Origin: Nioella aestuarii
GTDB taxonomy: Bacteria > Pseudomonadota > Alphaproteobacteria > Rhodobacterales > Rhodobacteraceae
NCBI RefSeq assembly: GCF_050896395.1
Contig: NZ_JBPBBA010000005.1
Location: 62,001-126,000, forward strand
Reading direction: 5' to 3'
Length of the DNA: 64,000 nucleotides
The notes under the pieces are model-generated. The model was given only the letters and a program-made list of their open reading frames with translations, did not search any database and was not told the origin of the DNA. The position numbers were made by a program, and so were the translations under genes. Shown here piece after piece: positions 40,901 to 49,182 of the stretch (positions within the stretch are counted from its first letter, which is position 1; each line of letters starts with the position of its first letter).

Positions 40901-41347
40901 TTAGGTGGCTTCGGTGTCGATCCAGATGGTGACAGGCCCGTCATTGATGAGGGAGACCTTCATGTCAGCGCCAAACCGGCCGGTTTCGGTGGGAATGCCG
41001 AGGCTGGCGAGATGGGCCGCGAAATGCTGGTAGAGCCGGTCGCCGTCTGCGGGGGCTGCGGCGGTGGAAAATCCGGGCCGGTTCCCGCGTGAGGTATCCG
41101 CAGCGAGGGTGAACTGACTCACCACCAGAGCGCTACCCTCTATGGCAGCCAGGCTGAGGTTCATCTTTCCGGCGTCGTCCTGGAAGATACGCAGTTTGGA
41201 GATCTTGTTGGCGAGTGTTTCGGCCTTTGCCTCTGTATCGCCTTGCATGGCGCAGACGAGGATCAGCAGGCCGCGCCCGGTCTGGCCGACGATCTGTCCG
41301 TCGACCTGAACGGAGGCTTCGCTGACGCGTTGAATAAGGGCCCGCAT
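40901..41347 (-). CDS. dtd: D-aminoacyl-tRNA deacylase
   Basis: A 148-residue DTD that removes D-amino acids wrongly attached to tRNA. MRALIQRVSEASVQVDG is the N-terminal strand, SQFTLAAD the catalytic region and GNRPGFSTAA the Gly-cisPro motif. The stop is TAA at 40903-40901. ATG 41347 is used; the longer frame to 41569 is antisense to hsp20. The divergent hsp20 gene begins 131 bases away. Confidence 0.9.
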   Translation of the reverse strand: MRALIQRVSEASVQVDGQIVGQTGRGLLILVCAMQGDTEAKAETLANKISKLRIFQDDAGKMNLSLAAIEGSALVVSQFTLAADTSRGNRPGFSTAAAPADGDRLYQHFAAHLASLGIPTETGRFGADMKVSLINDGPVTIWIDTEAT

Positions 41348-41388
41348 AGTGGAAGTTCCTTTTGTTTCTGCGGGGAGAGTGCGGAAAT

Positions 41389-41404
41389 CTTGACTGAAAT
41401 CAAG
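41389..41404 (+). promoter_or_regulatory. Inverted repeat/-35-like site between dtd and hsp20
   Basis: CTTGA-CTGAAA-TCAAG, 5-bp arms with 6 bases between, at 41389-41404. The left arm with the following base reads CTTGAC, similar to the heat-shock -35 element, and lies 85 bases before the hsp20 ATG. Either a promoter part or an operator. Confidence 0.3.
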
Positions 41405-41478
41405 GCGATTTCTGGGGATCTGCGGCAGACTCCTGCCATGACAAGCGCAGCGCTTGTCCAGGATAAAGGAGGATCGCA

Positions 41479-41895
41479 ATGGTTGAAAAATCGCATACGT
41501 CCGGCGGATGGCCCTCGGTCTTCGAGCCCTTCCGCACGGTTGGTCGCCACGTGGCAGACTGGTTTGCACCGGCCTCTGAGGCGGCGGTGGATGAGGGCAG
41601 TTACCGCGTGGTGGTGGAACTGCCCGGGGTTGCGGACAAGGATATCGACGTGAGCGTCCATGACGGGGTGCTGACGGTGAAGGGCGAGAAAAAGTCGAGC
41701 CGGGAGGAAACAGGCGAGACTTGGTATTTCAGCGAACGGCAATACGGGGCGTTTTCGCGCAGTTTCCGACTACCGCCCGATGCCGATGAAGGAGCTGTGA
41801 GTGCCGATCTGAAGGATGGGGTGCTGACGGTGACGGTAACGAAATCTACGCCTGCCAGCCCAGAGACCAAGCGGATCGAGGTGCGAAAAGGCTGA
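41479..41895 (+). CDS. Hsp20-family small heat-shock protein
   Basis: A 138-residue alpha-crystallin protein, different from the one at 6414. VDEGSYRVVVELPGVADKDI (about 37-56), LTVKGEKKSSREETGETWYF with the bacterial class A pattern, FSRSFRLPPDADEGAVSADL and KDGVLTVTVTKS. GGATAAAGGAGG precedes the ATG, a strong ribosome site. No DUF1150 partner here. A paired palindrome follows within 15 bases. Confidence 0.88.
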   Translation: MVEKSHTSGGWPSVFEPFRTVGRHVADWFAPASEAAVDEGSYRVVVELPGVADKDIDVSVHDGVLTVKGEKKSSREETGETWYFSERQYGAFSRSFRLPPDADEGAVSADLKDGVLTVTVTKSTPASPETKRIEVRKG

Positions 41896-41909
41896 GACCG
41901 GGCGCGGCG

Positions 41910-41951
41910 AAGGGGCTTGCAAGCCCCTTGGAACGTCCTTGCAAGGACGTT
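41910..41951. repeat. Paired palindromes between hsp20 and nitroreductase
   Basis: AAGGGGCTTGCAAGCCCCTT (41910-41929), GG, AACGTCCTTGCAAGGACGTT (41932-41951); both perfect 20-nt palindromes with a TTGCAA centre. GGCGCG (41901-41906) and CGCGCC (41955-41960) flank them and could close a three-way junction. It lies between convergent genes. Confidence 0.85.
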
Positions 41952-41959
41952 GGTCGCGC

Positions 41960-42631
41960 CTAGCCCTGCCAGCGGAGCGTTTCGTTAAGGGCCGCGCGAC
42001 TGGTGCGAAACCTGTTGGCCGGGTGGCTGTCATCTTCCCGGCCCATGCTTATCACACAGACAATTGTACGGTTCTCAGACAGGTTGAAGAACCGGTGCAG
42101 GAAAGGCGCGTAGCTGGCCAGGGCGGCCTGCGGGATCGTGGCAACCCCGCGCGCGGTGGCCGCCAGCGTCAGCGCGGTCAGGAAACCGCCGCAATCAACC
42201 AGGCCATATGGTCCGAGCTCCGCCTCGGAGGTCAACACCGCGACGTGCGGCGCGCCGAAGAAGCGGAAGTTTTCCATCATTTGCCGGTGCGAGCCCTCTC
42301 GGTCGCCCTTTTCGACCCCCACGGCACCATAAAGTTGCCAGCCACAGATGGAGCGTCGGTCCTTGTAGACACCGGAATAGCGCTCGGGGAACGGGATGTC
42401 CGGCGTATGGCTGGCGGTCTTCATCTCTTCGGCCAGCGCCGCGCGCAACCGACCGGTTTCTTCCGCCCCCGTCACCACCAGCTGCCAGGGCTGAGCATTG
42501 CACCAGCTGGCAACTTTTTGCGCCTCGGTGACGATCTCTTCGATCACCTCGCGCGGCAGCGGATCTGACAGGAACGCCCGGCAAGAATGCCGGGCGTCCA
42601 GGATGCGGGCCAGCACCTCGGCATCGGTCAT
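41960..42631 (-). CDS. Nitroreductase-family flavoprotein
   Basis: A 223-residue FMN-dependent nitroreductase-fold protein. RHSCRAFLSDPLPREVIEEI (about 14-33), ASWCNAQPWQLVVT (FMN contact) and VDCGGFLTALTLAATARGVA then TIPQAAL are family features. May reduce nitroaromatics or quinones; the physiological substrate is unknown. Its 5' end overlaps the stop of the zinc-ribbon gene by 4 bases, so it is the distal gene of that leftward unit. Confidence 0.85.
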   Translation of the reverse strand: MTDAEVLARILDARHSCRAFLSDPLPREVIEEIVTEAQKVASWCNAQPWQLVVTGAEETGRLRAALAEEMKTASHTPDIPFPERYSGVYKDRRSICGWQLYGAVGVEKGDREGSHRQMMENFRFFGAPHVAVLTSEAELGPYGLVDCGGFLTALTLAATARGVATIPQAALASYAPFLHRFFNLSENRTIVCVISMGREDDSHPANRFRTSRAALNETLRWQG

Positions 42632-43773
42632 TGCTGGGACATCATGTAGAGATAGGCCAGACCTGCGGCAACGGCGGCCCCGACGACCACGGCAATAGCG
42701 ATCTTGATCGCGGACCAGGGCCGTTCACCCTGAACCTTGCCGGTCTGGCCGTTCACCACGAAACGATAACTTTCGCCCTTGTATTTGTAGGCGGCCATCC
42801 AGACCGGCAGCAGGATATGCTTGAAGGTGATCTCGGACACATCGGTGTTCACATGGCTGATGCGCTGCCGGTCGCCACCGATATCGGCGTTGATGTCGCG
42901 GCGGATCTGCGCGTCCATGATGTCGCGGGCTTCCTCGAACCCCTCCTCTACATCGACCGTGTAGCCTTCGGCCATGAACCCGGCGAGGTAATGAGGCTGG
43001 TAGGGTTCAAGTTCGCTCAGGTTCCAGGGCTTGAGATTGTCGGTGTAGCTTTTGGGCAGAGAGCGGGAGCCCAGGATCAAGATATCGTCGAAGAAACGGC
43101 TGACACGGCCACGGACATTGGTCCAGCGGATTTTCTGTTCCCGGACCTGGGTGGGTTTGCCATCGCGGGTGACGGTTCTGGTCACATAGTAGATTGTCCC
43201 GCGCTGACCCTGGTAGCGGCTGGCGGTTTGGGCGTCATAGGTCCAATAGGGCACGTAGATGCCATCCAGGCTGCGACCCTGACGGGCGTATTCCTTAAGC
43301 CCATTGGGCGCAAACCACAGACGTCCCAGCCAATCTGTCATCGCCTTGTGGGCGTCGCGTTCTTCCAGCTTGAAGGGCAGCACCGCCTTGGGCTTGATAT
43401 GCCGATGTGTGCCCGTGTCGGTGACCACCGGGGTGGCGCAGAACGGGCATTCGGTGGAATGGACGTCCGAGTTGAACTCCACCTGTGCGCCGCAATTGGG
43501 GCAGGGGGTAACGCGGATTTCCTCCATTTCGGCAGCATCGAGGCCTGAGCGTAGAGCTGTCTCGAAATCCATCTCGCGGATCTCGGGCAGATCGGCGGTT
43601 TCGAAATCCTTTTCGTTGCCGCAATGATCGCAGATCAGCTTGCCCTCCTCGGGGTCAAACCGGAAATCCGAGCCGCATTGATCGCAGGGGAAGCGATGTT
43701 CCGAATTGGCGAGGGCGTCGGGGCTGTCCGGCTCGGGCTCTGATCCGGGCGGGGTGGGGGGTAAATCGCTCAT
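42628..43773 (-). CDS. Double zinc-ribbon membrane protein
   Basis: A 381-residue protein. Two zinc ribbons near the N-terminus: C30-x2-C33...C48-x2-C51 and C91-x2-C94...C109-x2-C112. A beta-rich middle (YWTYDAQTASRYQGQRGTIY, KYKGESYRFVVNGQTGKVQG) and a C-terminal transmembrane helix (about 355-376) followed by a short tail. It resembles zinc-ribbon proteins such as Bacillus YdjG that sit with SPFH proteins. Function unresolved. Leftward with the SPFH, TelA and XpaC genes; overlaps the nitroreductase by 4 bases. Confidence 0.75.
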   Translation of the reverse strand: MSDLPPTPPGSEPEPDSPDALANSEHRFPCDQCGSDFRFDPEEGKLICDHCGNEKDFETADLPEIREMDFETALRSGLDAAEMEEIRVTPCPNCGAQVEFNSDVHSTECPFCATPVVTDTGTHRHIKPKAVLPFKLEERDAHKAMTDWLGRLWFAPNGLKEYARQGRSLDGIYVPYWTYDAQTASRYQGQRGTIYYVTRTVTRDGKPTQVREQKIRWTNVRGRVSRFFDDILILGSRSLPKSYTDNLKPWNLSELEPYQPHYLAGFMAEGYTVDVEEGFEEARDIMDAQIRRDINADIGGDRQRISHVNTDVSEITFKHILLPVWMAAYKYKGESYRFVVNGQTGKVQGERPWSAIKIAIAVVVGAAVAAGLAYLYMMSQQ

Positions 43774-43853
43774 GGTTCTCTGAAATCGGTTTATGGTCCT
43801 GGCGCATCTTTGAACGCGACAGGACGTAATTCAAGGGAATAAGCCGGTTGAGT

Positions 43854-44333
43854 CTATCGGCGCGGCCGCAGCATCCGGGTCATCGTGCCGTCCTTCAGGA
43901 CAAGCTGATGCAGGATCGCCACAACCGCATGGCCAAGCGCCACGATCATCAGCGCATTGCCAAGCAGCTCATGGCCTTCGCCCAGGGCCTCGATGCCGCC
44001 GAACCAGGTGATGGCCCCACCAATGGGCGTAAGGATCATCAGCAGATAGAGCAGCCGGTGCCCCCAAAGCGCGGCGGCCTCGGCCATGGCGGAACTGCCC
44101 GGCACCGGACCGGGCGCACCTTGCCGGTGGCGTACGATCACGCGGATAAGAACCAGCACGAAGACGGCGAGCCCAAGGATGGCATGTGGGTTGGGCGTCA
44201 GGATGCCGCTTTCGATACGGGCTTCCAGCAGGCGGCCCATGCCTTCATGGGTGGCCCATGCAGCAAGGATCAGGATGGCAATCAGCCAGTGAAGCGCAAT
44301 TTGCAGGCGGGAATAGCCGAGGGGGTGTTCCAT
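43854..44333 (-). CDS. Cytochrome b561-type membrane protein
   Basis: A 159-residue four-helix haem protein: LQIALHWLIAILILAAW, HAILGLAVFVLVLIRVIV, HRLLYLLMILTPIGGAITWF, and LMIVALGHAVVAILHQLVL, each with His in the usual places for b-type haem. It probably moves electrons between the quinone pool and a periplasmic partner. TTG 44360 is possible, but ATG 44333 has GGAG about 6 bases ahead. It separates the zinc-ribbon gene from the rest of the cluster. Confidence 0.8.
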   Translation of the reverse strand: MEHPLGYSRLQIALHWLIAILILAAWATHEGMGRLLEARIESGILTPNPHAILGLAVFVLVLIRVIVRHRQGAPGPVPGSSAMAEAAALWGHRLLYLLMILTPIGGAITWFGGIEALGEGHELLGNALMIVALGHAVVAILHQLVLKDGTMTRMLRPRR

Positions 44334-44400
44334 GGGGGCTCCGTATTGCGGGATGTCCAATTATGTCACGCGGCAGAAGGCAGGTTCCGTCGTCTCTGCC

Positions 44401-44802
44401 TTAGGGATTTTCGGCCCCCTGAACATGCGCAACGATGCGAAATTCGACCCGGGCGCCGGGGCGGCGCAGACCGGCAACCTCGACAGCGGTCCAGGCAGGC
44501 AGGGGCGTCCCGAGCAGGCGCGTCACAACCGACTGAATGTCGTCAAAATCCTCCGCGATGGCTGTGTGATAACTCGTCAGCTCCACGACGGCCTCGGGGC
44601 CAAGCTCGGCGGCATTCAGAACTGTGAGCGCCTTGCCAAGCGCCACCTCTGCCTGTGCGCCCCCGGTTGCGGGCATGGTTCCGTCAGGCAGACCGCCAGT
44701 TGCACCGGTCAGAAAAAGAAACTCCCCCGCGCGGATGGCGGGGGAGAAACCGGTTGCTGCGACCGCATCCCTCAGGCTTTCGGGTAACACAGCCTGACGC
44801 AT
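44401..44802 (-). CDS. RidA-family protein
   Basis: A 133-residue Rid (YjgF/YER057c/UK114) superfamily protein that may deaminate reactive enamines. The C-terminal PAWTAVEVAGLRRPGARVEF then RIVAHV matches, with Arg in the RxxARVE position. Its ATG overlaps the SPFH stop by one base (TGATG), so it is translated together with the SPFH gene. Confidence 0.82.
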   Translation of the reverse strand: MRQAVLPESLRDAVAATGFSPAIRAGEFLFLTGATGGLPDGTMPATGGAQAEVALGKALTVLNAAELGPEAVVELTSYHTAIAEDFDDIQSVVTRLLGTPLPAWTAVEVAGLRRPGARVEFRIVAHVQGAENP

Positions 44803-45929
44803 CAGGCGCCCGGGGGCGGGGGCGGGGGCATGACGGTGAAGAGCTGCGCGAGCTCTGCCACGTCCTCGGCCTTCTTCCAGCCGTCCTGTCCAGCGGTCCA
44901 GACATAGGTTTCGCGCTTGAGCTGCCCGCTGCCGGCCATGCGGCCCAGGTCGGCCTTGGAGAACGGGCCGCTGGTCTGACCGTTTTCGGCCAGATGCCAG
45001 ACATGTTCCACCGGGGGCGGTGGCGGGGCTGCCGCGGCGGGTTGCTGTTGCTGTGCAGCACCCCAGGGGCCGGGATTCATCGCATTGGCCATCTGGTTCG
45101 CCATCGCCATGCCCATGCCAAGGCCCATACCGGCGGCGGCTTCTCCTCCGCCTGGGTTCGACGCAGCGGCGGTCATGGCTTCGGCGGCGGAGAATTGGGT
45201 GTATTTGTTCAGATCGCCCACAACCCCCATCGAGGTCCGCTTGTCGAGCGCCGCTTCAACAGCGGGCGGCAGGCTGATGTTCTCGATGTAAAGTTCAGGC
45301 AGTTCCAGCCCGTACTGATCGATGGTGCCCGAAATCGCCTCGGCCATCATTCGACCCAGATCGTGGGTGTTGCCCGCCATGTCGAGCACTGGAATGCCAG
45401 ACGATCCGATCACGCGGGAAAATTCCTGCACGATGATGTTGCGGATCTGCGAGGTGACTTCGTCGGTGGTGAACTCGCCGTCGGTGCCGACGATCTCGGT
45501 CATGAAACGGCCCGCGTCCTTTACCTTAACGGTATAGGTGCCATAGGCGCGGATGCGGGTCGGCCCAAATTCCGGGTCGCGCAGCATGATCGGGTTCTTG
45601 GTGCCCCATTTGAGATCCGTGAACCGGTTCGTGTTGACGAAATAGATTTCGGATTTGAAGGGCGACTGGAACCCGTGCGACCAATGCTGAATCGTGGTCA
45701 TGATCGGCATGTTGTTCGTTTCGAGCATGTAGAGGCCCGGCGTGAACACATCGGCCATCTGGCCTTCGTGGATGAAGACCGCTGTCTGGCCCTCGCGCAC
45801 TGTCAGTTTGGCGCCGTATTTGATTTCGTGGCCATGGCGTTCGAAGCGCCAGACCATCGTATCGCGGGTATCGTCCGTCCAGTGAATGACGTCAATGAAC
45901 TGGCCGGAGAGGAAATCGAAAATGGACAT
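44802..45929 (-). CDS. SPFH-domain protein with GYF_2 tail
   Basis: A 375-residue protein. SPFH (stomatin/prohibitin-like) part about 25-245 (DDTRDTMVWRFERHGHEIKY ... LPELYIENISLPPAVEAAL), a Gly/Met/Ala-rich linker (about 255-300, AAAGMGLGMGMAMANQMANA, then a Gln/Pro run), and a C-terminal GYF_2 domain from about 305 (HVWHLAENGQTSGPFSKADL). It resembles virion-core-like SPFH proteins such as Bacillus YdjI. Lacking a signal peptide, it likely coats the inner face of the membrane. Strong start at 45929 (GGAGG). Confidence 0.85.
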   Translation of the reverse strand: MSIFDFLSGQFIDVIHWTDDTRDTMVWRFERHGHEIKYGAKLTVREGQTAVFIHEGQMADVFTPGLYMLETNNMPIMTTIQHWSHGFQSPFKSEIYFVNTNRFTDLKWGTKNPIMLRDPEFGPTRIRAYGTYTVKVKDAGRFMTEIVGTDGEFTTDEVTSQIRNIIVQEFSRVIGSSGIPVLDMAGNTHDLGRMMAEAISGTIDQYGLELPELYIENISLPPAVEAALDKRTSMGVVGDLNKYTQFSAAEAMTAAASNPGGGEAAAGMGLGMGMAMANQMANAMNPGPWGAAQQQQPAAAAPPPPPVEHVWHLAENGQTSGPFSKADLGRMAGSGQLKRETYVWTAGQDGWKKAEDVAELAQLFTVMPPPPPPGA

Positions 45930-45961
45930 CTGGTCCTCCTTTGAAAATCAGACCTTGGGGG

Positions 45962-46900
45962 TCAGCTTGGACCACCAACCAACCCGTCTGCAAGCTCTTG
46001 CAGGATCGGGCGGGCCTGATCGGGGGTCATGCCGGGGCGAAGGCGGGGGTTGTAGAGCATACTGAGCAGCATCTCGTCATGGGTGGTCAACAGCGCAAAC
46101 TCCTCGTCATCGTTGAAGATCGAGGGGCGCGCCGTGGGGCTGTCATTTGGCAGGCCAAGGCCTTGGGCAACTTCCTCATGCACACAGGATCGGCGCTGCA
46201 GGTCTGGATGTTCGGTGCGGATAAAGGCGATGGCGGCCACGTAGACATCGGGCGCATCAGCGTTCGAGATCGAATAGACCGCGCAGAATTCGTGACGCGG
46301 AAGCGACGTTATCTCGCGGATCGTGCTGTCGCTGATGTTCGGCATGATCTGGCGCAGCAGGGGTTCCGCCGCAACCTGTTCATCCCGATTGAGGTATAGC
46401 ACATGGAAATTGCCGCCCGATCCCACGGCGCGGATCGAATGGCCTGTAACCCGCGCCAGCCGGTCTGCGTAGCGGGCCAGTTCCGCGCGATCCCGGTCGC
46501 GCATATCCTCGGGAATGGATCCCCCGAAATGCGCCTGAAGGCGCACGGGGCGTTCCCACCGGCGCAGGGTGGCGGGGGTTTGCTGTGCCACGAACCGCCC
46601 GCCGGAGATGGCATATTCGTTATAAAGCGCGATGCGTTCGAAATTGGCCACCAGATTGCGGGCGACAATCGGCGTATCGGGCCCGCCACCATCGGTGCGC
46701 AGCAAGCCCTGGGTCAACAGCCGCTGCTGCACGCCCGCATAGTAACGCGCATAGGCAAGGCTTTCTGCGGAAGGTTCCACCGTCGGCGGCGCGACAATAG
46801 GGGTGGAGGGGCGCGAAGCAGGGGGCGGGGTTGCCTCTTCGCAGCCCGACAGCGCCGCCAAAGCGGCCACCATCAGAGCTGGAAACAGGGCCTTGCGCAT
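45962..46900 (-). CDS. DUF2927 lipoprotein
   Basis: A 312-residue protein with a lipoprotein signal peptide (residues 1-20, lipobox L-S-G-C at about 20). The body matches DUF2927, including GSIPEDMRDRDRAELARYAD and a CVHEEVAQGLGLPNDS motif that resembles a HExxH-like zinc site (HEEVAQ is not a full match). Two Cys pair candidates are present. Unknown function; family members occur with TelA and XpaC in related bacteria only by context here. Leftward in the same run. Confidence 0.75.
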   Translation of the reverse strand: MRKALFPALMVAALAALSGCEEATPPPASRPSTPIVAPPTVEPSAESLAYARYYAGVQQRLLTQGLLRTDGGGPDTPIVARNLVANFERIALYNEYAISGGRFVAQQTPATLRRWERPVRLQAHFGGSIPEDMRDRDRAELARYADRLARVTGHSIRAVGSGGNFHVLYLNRDEQVAAEPLLRQIMPNISDSTIREITSLPRHEFCAVYSISNADAPDVYVAAIAFIRTEHPDLQRRSCVHEEVAQGLGLPNDSPTARPSIFNDDEEFALLTTHDEMLLSMLYNPRLRPGMTPDQARPILQELADGLVGGPS

Positions 46901-46926
46901 ACGGCCTCGCGCCTCCGGGTCTTGGG

Positions 46927-48120
46927 TCAGGTCCGCGGCACGGATGTGCCGACATTGTCGCCGGTGCCGTCGCCCCGCGCGGTGGCCGAGGCCAGCGTGT
47001 CACGCAGCTCGTGCTCCATCTTGACCATCTCGACCTCTGCTTCGGCACGACGGCGCTTGCCTTCGTCCGCAATTGCGAGGCTTTCCTCGATGGTGGCAAT
47101 GAGGTCGGCATTGGCCTGCTTGACCGCTTCGATGTCGAACACTCCGCGTTCCATCTCTTCGCGGACCATCTTGTTGGACTCGCGCAGGTTTGCGGCGTTG
47201 GACTTCAGCAATTCGTTGGTCAGGTCATTGGCTTCGCGCACCGCCTGAGCGGCCTGCGTCGAGCGTTGAATGGTCAGCGCTTGTGCCAGTTGGGTTTCCC
47301 ACAACGGCACGGTGTTCACGAGAGTCGAGTTGATCTTCGTGACCAGCGACTTGTCGTTTTCCTGCACCAGACGGATCGAGGGCAGCGACTGCATCGTGAC
47401 CTGGCGGGTCAGCTTGAGATCATGGACCCGGCGTTCCAGATCGTCGCGCGCGGCGCGCAGATCGCGAAGTTCCTGCGCCTTCATCACCTGCTGGTTTTCC
47501 GGCGCGGCGGCCACTTCGGCCTCTTTCGCGGGGATCGTCTCTTCGTCGAGTTCCTTCAGCTTTTCCTCACCGGCGGTGATGTACAGCGCCAGTTCATCAT
47601 AGAAGGCCAGCGTCTTGTCATAGAGCAGGTCAAGCGACTTGATGTCCTTCATCAACGTATGCTCATGGGCCAGCAATTCGTCGGTGATGCGGTCGATCTG
47701 GCCCTGCACGTCTTCATAGCGCGCAAGGAAGTCATGCACGGGCTTGGCTTTGCCAAACAGGCGTTCCCACCAGCTGCGCTTGCGGCCGGGATCCAGTTCA
47801 TCGACGGAAAACCCGCGGATGGTGCCGACGATTTCTCGCAAGGAGTTGCCCGCCGGGCCCACATCCTTGTTCTTCACCCCGTCCAGCATGGCCTGCGAAA
47901 TCTGCTGCAGTTCGGCCTGTGCGTTTGACCCGAAGGTGACAATCGAATTGGTGTCGGTCATGTCGAGCTCTGCCATCCGCGTCCGGATTTCCTCGGCGGT
48001 TGGGGCGGGCGCGTCGGCGAGCGGCACCAGCTCCGTCGAGGGTTCGGGCAGAACCACGGCGTTTATTTCATCGACAAGCTGCGCGGCAGCTTCGGCCTGT
48101 TGGCGGATCGTGTCACTCAT
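46927..48120 (-). CDS. TelA-family toxic anion resistance protein
   Basis: A 397-residue helical protein of the TelA/KlaA (DUF-type toxic anion resistance) family. Diagnostic segments: NSIVTFGSNAQAELQQISQA, SWWERLFGKAKPVHDFLARY, LMKDIKSLDLLYDKTLAFYD and QAVREANDLTNELLKSNAAN. Originally linked to tellurite resistance; the real function may be membrane stress or remodelling. It ends 27 bases from the DUF2927 gene and begins 13 bases after XpaC. Confidence 0.88.
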   Translation of the reverse strand: MSDTIRQQAEAAAQLVDEINAVVLPEPSTELVPLADAPAPTAEEIRTRMAELDMTDTNSIVTFGSNAQAELQQISQAMLDGVKNKDVGPAGNSLREIVGTIRGFSVDELDPGRKRSWWERLFGKAKPVHDFLARYEDVQGQIDRITDELLAHEHTLMKDIKSLDLLYDKTLAFYDELALYITAGEEKLKELDEETIPAKEAEVAAAPENQQVMKAQELRDLRAARDDLERRVHDLKLTRQVTMQSLPSIRLVQENDKSLVTKINSTLVNTVPLWETQLAQALTIQRSTQAAQAVREANDLTNELLKSNAANLRESNKMVREEMERGVFDIEAVKQANADLIATIEESLAIADEGKRRRAEAEVEMVKMEHELRDTLASATARGDGTGDNVGTSVPRT

Positions 48121-48132
48121 GGGTTTTTGTCC

Positions 48133-49035
48133 TTATGTCTCAATATGCAGATTATCACGGTTCAGGCGGTCCCGCAGCACGTCGATTTCAACGTCGAGAT
48201 CGCTGCGATCCGTCACCAGCATCCGCTTGGTACGGGCCGCGAAATTGGTTTCGAGGTCATCGAGAAGGGTGACGTAGTAGGCGCGCACGGCCGGGTCGCG
48301 GTCCCGGGCGTAGAGATCGGCAAACTTCACCGTCGCGTCACGGGCCCCGGTCAGGTAGACGCCCAGATACTTACGGGCCTGGCTCAGGTCGCGAGGGTCT
48401 TCTTCGACCGTGCGGAACATGTCGCGGGCGGTGGCCTGAAACGCTTCGACACGGGTTTCCAGCTGGCGGTCGCCCGCCCGGCGGATCGCGTCGGACATGG
48501 CCGCTAGCAGCGCCTCGGCCTCTTCGATCTTGCGGGCAACGCGGTCGGTCTGGAAATGGTCAACCCCTTCCAGCCCTTTGTCTTTCAATGGGTCGAGCCC
48601 GAAGGAAAAGAGGTGCAAAGCAGCGGCAAGTGTGCCCACAAGACCGGCATTCAGAACAGTCCATTGACCGCCGAATATCAGCAGACCCACGCCCGCACCG
48701 GTCAGAACCGACGCAAAGATTTTGCGGGGGATCGCGGGCCGCCGGGCGACTTTGCGTTCGTTATAGGCGTCTTCCGCCCGTACCCCGTCACGCAAAAGCC
48801 ACGCGGCCAGAAGCAGCACGGCGCCGCCGGCGAAATCGGTGATCATCTCGGTCACCGGCTGGAAAAAGGCGGTCAGAAAGACCAGTAGCGGCAGGATGAA
48901 CAAGATGTTGATCCGCGCACCGTATCGCGCCGGGCTGCGGCCGCGAAAGCTGGCCTCGATGGGCCGGGTTTCAGGCGCCTGAATCTCGGTGTTGTCGGGG
49001 TCGGGGCTAAACTTACCGCCATAACGCTGTGCCAT
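48133..49035 (-). CDS. XpaC-family membrane protein
   Basis: A 300-residue protein of the XpaC (5-bromo-4-chloroindolyl phosphate hydrolysis) family. Three to four transmembrane helices in the first half (INILFILPLLVFLTAFFQPV, GGAVLLLAAWLLRD, IFASVLTGAGVGLLIFGGQW) and a helical cytoplasmic C-terminus (KIEEAEALLAAMSDAIRRAG ...). XpaC and TelA are commonly neighbours. ATG 49035 is just after the stop of the 29-codon gene at 49037-49126 (TGAGATG), suggesting translational coupling. TTG 49059 is the alternative. Confidence 0.85.
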   Translation of the reverse strand: MAQRYGGKFSPDPDNTEIQAPETRPIEASFRGRSPARYGARINILFILPLLVFLTAFFQPVTEMITDFAGGAVLLLAAWLLRDGVRAEDAYNERKVARRPAIPRKIFASVLTGAGVGLLIFGGQWTVLNAGLVGTLAAALHLFSFGLDPLKDKGLEGVDHFQTDRVARKIEEAEALLAAMSDAIRRAGDRQLETRVEAFQATARDMFRTVEEDPRDLSQARKYLGVYLTGARDATVKFADLYARDRDPAVRAYYVTLLDDLETNFAARTKRMLVTDRSDLDVEIDVLRDRLNRDNLHIET

Positions 49036-49036
49036 C

Positions 49037-49126
49037 TCAGACCGCCCCGAATCCGCCAAAAATCGCCATCACGATGATGACCACGAGCGCCATGAAGGCC
49101 ACCCCCTGAAGTCCGTTTGAACTCAT
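49037..49126 (-). CDS. 29-residue membrane peptide upstream of xpaC
   Basis: ATG at 49126 behind AAGGGG (8 bases), then MSSNGLQGVAFMALVVIIVM and AIFGGFGAV, ending TGA 49039-49037. It is nearly all one transmembrane helix. Its stop and the xpaC start are separated by a single base (TGAGATG). The length is below usual gene-finder limits. Strong position, start signal and composition support a real small gene, a possible subunit of the XpaC/TerC complex. Confidence 0.6.
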   Translation of the reverse strand: MSSNGLQGVAFMALVVIIVMAIFGGFGAV

Positions 49127-49182
49127 TTAAGAACCCCTTTCCGCCCAATACGATAAGCACGCGGGGACGTAAAAAAAAGATG

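Noticed and set aside
45962..46900. DUF2927 protein as a zinc protease
   Set aside because: CVHEEVAQ is only HExxA-like; the second His is missing, so a metalloprotease call is not supported.
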